Part shown: in pieces, positions 60,711 to 64,000 of the stretch
How the letters are laid out: every line of letters begins with the position of its first letter
Numbering within the stretch: the first letter of the stretch is position 1
Assembly: GCF_046297895.1 (NCBI RefSeq)
Contig: NZ_JBKBHC010000004.1
Location: forward strand, 186,001-250,000
DNA: 64,000 nucleotides
Origin: Ferrovibrio sp046297895
Lineage (GTDB): Bacteria; Pseudomonadota; Alphaproteobacteria; Ferrovibrionales; Ferrovibrionaceae
Direction: 5' to 3'
Made by a program: the position numbers and the translations under genes
Notes under the pieces: generated by a model
Told to the model about the DNA's origin: nothing
Database searches by the model: none
The model's input: only the letters and a program-made list of their open reading frames with translations

Positions 60711-60749
60711 GAAAATAAAAAGCCCCGATGGCCGGGGGGCCATCGGGGC
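60711..60749 (-). terminator. Intrinsic terminator of nrdJ
   Basis: On the minus strand a 12-bp stem (60738-60749 with 60722-60733) closes on four C and is followed by TTTTTATTTTC. It lies 57 bp after the nrdJ stop. Confidence 0.9.
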
Positions 60750-60805
60750 GGGCCGGAGGAGACCGGCTATTCCGTCTTGCGGGCTGGCGCCTTACGGGCG
60801 GCCCC

Positions 60806-63800
60806 TTACGAGCAGCCCGTCGTGCTGCCGCAGCTATCGCATTTCAGGCAGGTGCCGTTGCGCACCAGCGTGAAGTTGCCGCATTCGGGGCAGGCATCGC
60901 CCTCGTAGCCCTTCATGCGGGCCTCGGCGATGCGCTCCATCCGGCTGCTGCCGGCGCCGAGGGCGGTGGCCGACATCTCGACATGGGTATGCGTGTCGGC
61001 GCTGACATGCATGACCGACATAGTCGGGCCATCCGTGCCGGTGGCCTGCAGCCCAGCCATGGCACCGCGATCCTGGCCGCCCTTCAGCACATAGAGGTTG
61101 GAGCGGATATAGCCGGTGGAAGCCACCTTGATGGCTTCCTTCTCCACCTGCAGCTTGATCGATGCCGGGCTTTCCTTCGCCCCCAGCGCGTCGTGACGCA
61201 GGTCGTCGGGCTGCACATGCGCGAGATCCGTACGGCCCAGATAGCTGACAGCCAGTTCGCGGAACACGTAATCAAGGATCGAGGTCGACATCTTGATGAC
61301 GTCGTTGCCCTCCACCATGCCCGATGGCTCGAAGCGGGTGAAGGTGAAGGCATCCACGAATTCCTCCAGCGGCACGCCATACTGCAGGCCGATGGAGATG
61401 GCGATGGCGAAATTGTTCATCAGGCTGCGGAAGGCGGCGCCTTCCTTGTGCATGTCGATGAAGATTTCGCCAAGTTTGCCGTCGTCGTATTCGCCGGTGC
61501 GCAGATACACCTTATGCCCGCCCACCACGGCCTTCTGGGTATAGCCCTTGCGGCGCAGCGGCAGCTTCTGGCGGCCGGCGATGTGCTTTTCGACGATGCG
61601 TTCGGCGATGATCTGCGCGCGCGCGGCCATCGGGGCTTCGGCCACCTGTTCGGCAACCGTCTCGCCGACCGCATCCTCGACATCGTCTTCCAGCACCTGA
61701 GCCTGCAGCGGCTGGCTCAGCTTGGAGCCATCGCGATACAGCGCCATGGCCTTGCAGCCGAGTTTCCACGACAGCATATAGGCCAGCTTGCAATCCTCGA
61801 CGGTGGCGAGGTTGGGCATGTTGATGGTTTTCGAGATCGCGCCGGTGATGAAGGGCTGGGCGGCGGCCATCATGCGGATATGGCTTTCCGCCGACAGGAA
61901 ACGCACGCCGTCCTTGCCGCAGGGATTGGCGCAGTCGAAGACCGGCAGGTGCATATCCTTGAGGCCCGGCGCGCCTTCCACCGTCATGGCGCCGCAGCAG
62001 TAGAGATTGGCGGCGGCGATCTCGGCGCCGGTGAAGCCCAGTGCCGAGAGCAGGTCGAAGGCGGGATCGTCGAGCTGGGCGTCGGTGAAGCCTAGGCTGC
62101 GGCAGAAATCCACGCCCAGCGTCCAGCGGTTCAGCACGAACTTGATGTCGAAGGCACCGCGCAGGCCCTTTTCGGCCTTGGCGATGGCCTCATCGGTGAA
62201 GCCCTTGGCCTTCAGCGTCTGGTGGTTCACGCCGGGCGCGCCATCCAGCGTGCCATGGCCCACGGCATGATCGATGATCGCCTTGATCTGGCCGTCGTTG
62301 TAGCCGAGCGTCTTGAGCGCCAGCGGCACGGTGCGGTTGATAATCTTGAAATAGCCGCCGCCGGCCAGCTTCTTGAACTTCACCAGCGCAAAATCGGGCT
62401 CGATGCCGGTGGTGTCACAATCCATCACCAGGCCGATGGTGCCGGTGGGGGCGATCACGCTGACCTGCGCGTTGCGGAAGCCATGCTGCTCGCCCAGTTC
62501 CAGCGCCTGGTCCCAGGCCGCCTCGGCCGCGGCCAGCAGCGCGCTGTCGGGGCAGCTGGCGTGATCCAGCGGCACCGGCATGGTGGCAAGGCCTTCGTAG
62601 CCCAGATGGTCGCCCCGGGCGGCGCGGCGATGGTTGCGGATCACGCGCAGCATGTTGTCGGCATTCGGCGCGTAACCGGGGAAGGGGCCCAGCTCGCCGG
62701 CCATCTCGGCCGAGGTGGCGTAGGAGATGCCGGTCATCAGCGCGGTGATGGCGCCGCACAGCGCGCGGCCCTGGTCGCTGTCGTAGGAATAGCCGCAGGA
62801 CATCAGCAGGGCGCCAAGGTTGGCGTAACCCAAGCCCAGCGTGCGGAACTTGTAGGACAGCTCGGCGATCTCGCGGCTCGGGAACTGCGCCATCAGCACG
62901 CTGATCTCCAGCACCAAGGTCCACAGGCGCGTGGCATGCTCGAAGCCTTCGATGTCGAATTTGCCATCCGCCTTGCGGAAGCACATCAAGTTCATCGAAG
63001 CCAGGTTGCAGGCCGTGTCGTCGAGGAACATGTATTCCGAACACGGGTTCGACGCGTTGATGCGGCCATCGGCCGGGCAGGTATGCCAGTCGTTGATGGT
63101 CGTGTCGAACTGGATGCCCGGATCGGCCGAAGCCCAGGCGGCATAGCCGACGCGATCCCAGAGCTGGCGGGCCTTCAGCGTCTTCGACGGTTTGCCATCG
63201 TTGCGCCGGATCAGGTTCCAGTCGCCATCCTGCTCGACGGCGCGCAGAAAATCGTCGTTCACGCGCACCGAATTGTTGGAATTCTGGCCCGAGACCGACA
63301 GATAGGCTTCCGAATCCCAGTCGGTGTCGTAGGCGGGGAACTCGATCTCGGTATAGCCCTGCCTGGCGAACTGGATCACGCGCTGGATGTAGTTTTCCGG
63401 AATCATCGCCTTGCGGGCGGCAACGATCTCGCGGCGCAACTGAGTGTTTTTCTTCGCATCGAAGCGCGCTTCACCACTGCCCAACTGACAGGCGGCCATG
63501 ATGGCGTTCAGATGCTTCTGCGACAGCCTGGAGCCGGCGACCAGCGCGGCCACCTTCTGCTCCTCGATCACCTTCCAGTCGATGAACTGCTCGATGTCGG
63601 GATGGTCGATGTCGCAGATCACCATCTTGGCGGCGCGGCGCGTGGTGCCGCCCGACTTGATGGCGCCGGCGGCGCGGTCGCCGATCTTCAGGAAGCTCAT
63701 CAGGCCCGACGACTTGCCGCCGCCCGACAGGCGCTCGTTCTCGCCGCGCAGGCGGCTGAAATTGCTGCCGGTGCCCGAGCCGTATTTGAACAGGCGCGCC

Positions 63801-64000
63801 TCGCGCACCCACAGGTCCATGATGCCGCCCTCGTTGACGAGGTCATCCTGCACCGACTGGATGAAGCAGGCATGCGGCTGCGGATGCTCGTAGGCCGAGG
63901 CCGATTTGGTGAGCTGGCCGGTTCTGAAATCGACGTAGTAGTGGCCCTGGGCCGGGCCGTCGATGCCATAGGCCCAGTGCAGGCCGGTGTTGAACCATTG
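60806..64000 (-). CDS. nrdJ: Adenosylcobalamin-dependent ribonucleotide reductase NrdJ (5' end beyond window)
   Basis: 1064 codons of a class II ribonucleotide reductase, open to the window edge, so the N-terminus is missing. It converts ribonucleotides to deoxyribonucleotides with B12 and needs no oxygen. Visible blocks: KYGSGTGSNFSRLRGENERL, GGTTRRAAKMVICDIDHPDI, NPCSEYMFLDDTACNLASMN with active-site Cys, VIAPTGTIGLVMDCDTTGIE, and a C-terminal TSCPD-like region ending in a Cys-rich tail (CPECGNFTLVRNGTCLKCDS, then CGSTTGCS). Any cobalamin riboswitch would lie upstream, outside this window. GTG63851-63853 is internal, not the start. Confidence 0.95.
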   Translation of the reverse strand, partial: QWFNTGLHWAYGIDGPAQGHYYVDFRTGQLTKSASAYEHPQPHACFIQSVQDDLVNEGGIMDLWVREARLFKYGSGTGSNFSRLRGENERLSGGGKSSGLMSFLKIGDRAAGAIKSGGTTRRAAKMVICDIDHPDIEQFIDWKVIEEQKVAALVAGSRLSQKHLNAIMAACQLGSGEARFDAKKNTQLRREIVAARKAMIPENYIQRVIQFARQGYTEIEFPAYDTDWDSEAYLSVSGQNSNNSVRVNDDFLRAVEQDGDWNLIRRNDGKPSKTLKARQLWDRVGYAAWASADPGIQFDTTINDWHTCPADGRINASNPCSEYMFLDDTACNLASMNLMCFRKADGKFDIEGFEHATRLWTLVLEISVLMAQFPSREIAELSYKFRTLGLGYANLGALLMSCGYSYDSDQGRALCGAITALMTGISYATSAEMAGELGPFPGYAPNADNMLRVIRNHRRAARGDHLGYEGLATMPVPLDHASCPDSALLAAAEAAWDQALELGEQHGFRNAQVSVIAPTGTIGLVMDCDTTGIEPDFALVKFKKLAGGGYFKIINRTVPLALKTLGYNDGQIKAIIDHAVGHGTLDGAPGVNHQTLKAKGFTDEAIAKAEKGLRGAFDIKFVLNRWTLGVDFCRSLGFTDAQLDDPAFDLLSALGFTGAEIAAANLYCCGAMTVEGAPGLKDMHLPVFDCANPCGKDGVRFLSAESHIRMMAAAQPFITGAISKTINMPNLATVEDCKLAYMLSWKLGCKAMALYRDGSKLSQPLQAQVLEDDVEDAVGETVAEQVAEAPMAARAQIIAERIVEKHIAGRQKLPLRRKGYTQKAVVGGHKVYLRTGEYDDGKLGEIFIDMHKEGAAFRSLMNNFAIAISIGLQYGVPLEEFVDAFTFTRFEPSGMVEGNDVIKMSTSILDYVFRELAVSYLGRTDLAHVQPDDLRHDALGAKESPASIKLQVEKEAIKVASTGYIRSNLYVLKGGQDRGAMAGLQATGTDGPTMSVMHVSADTHTHVEMSATALGAGSSRMERIAEARMKGYEGDACPECGNFTLVRNGTCLKCDSCGSTTGCS

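Overview
The window is GC-rich chromosomal DNA of an alphaproteobacterium, most likely Rhodospirillales-like. The evidence is FlbT and FlaF beside a flagellin, an Hda-type DnaA regulator with a clamp-binding N-terminus, DUF4169 and DUF2066 proteins, a B12-dependent ribonucleotide reductase, and conserved housekeeping gene order (fabD-fabG-acpP-fabF-mltG; yicC-gmk; lptF-lptG-lptD-surA-pdxA-rsmA; pepA-holC; ndk...purN-purM; ppk-ppx-rnd-aspS). The genus cannot be fixed from sequence alone. No rRNA, tRNA or CRISPR array was seen. Layout: 1-5.7 kb holds the 5' end of nadK, an orphan peptide-type ABC substrate-binding protein, moaA, and a large ADP-forming acyl-CoA synthetase fused to a GNAT acetyltransferase. 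5.7-17.4 kb is a motility and glycosylation region: a Wzx-like flippase, three translationally overlapping TPR-glycosyltransferase genes, a short flagellin with a strong terminator, flbT, flaF, a fourth TPR-glycosyltransferase, and two tiny convergent genes sharing one perfect bidirectional terminator. 17.4-23.6 kb has a flavin monooxygenase behind a 20-bp operator-like palindrome, then the fatty-acid cluster and mltG. 23.6-26.5 kb is an arsenic cassette (arsR-arsC-acr3) plus a dehydrogenase, lying between mltG and yicC, which are often adjacent in relatives. 26.5-37.7 kb carries yicC-gmk, the convergent lptFGD-surA-pdxA-rsmA envelope/ribosome operon, and pepA-holC. 37.7-40.3 kb has an ABC-F ATPase divergent from ndk, with REP-like palindromes at both edges. 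The most unusual stretch is 40.3-43.5 kb. After ndk comes an array with a 10-bp period, then an AT-rich three-gene operon: a MazG-type NTP pyrophosphohydrolase, a divergent thymidylate-synthase-fold protein that keeps the catalytic Cys, and a family-4-type uracil-DNA glycosylase fused to a Panacea (SocA/DUF4065)-like domain. This set of pyrimidine-pool enzymes, base excision and an antitoxin-type domain looks like an undescribed defence or DNA-modification module inserted between ndk and purN. From 43.5 kb to the end the window is again core: purN, purM, DUF2066, a PerM-type membrane protein, hda, DUF4169, a SixA-like phosphatase, ppk-ppx, rnd, aspS, marC, a hydrolase, a CAP protein, a DUF533 protein, a small ORF, a 421-residue protein with three repeats of 85-residue period, and nrdJ running off the right edge.
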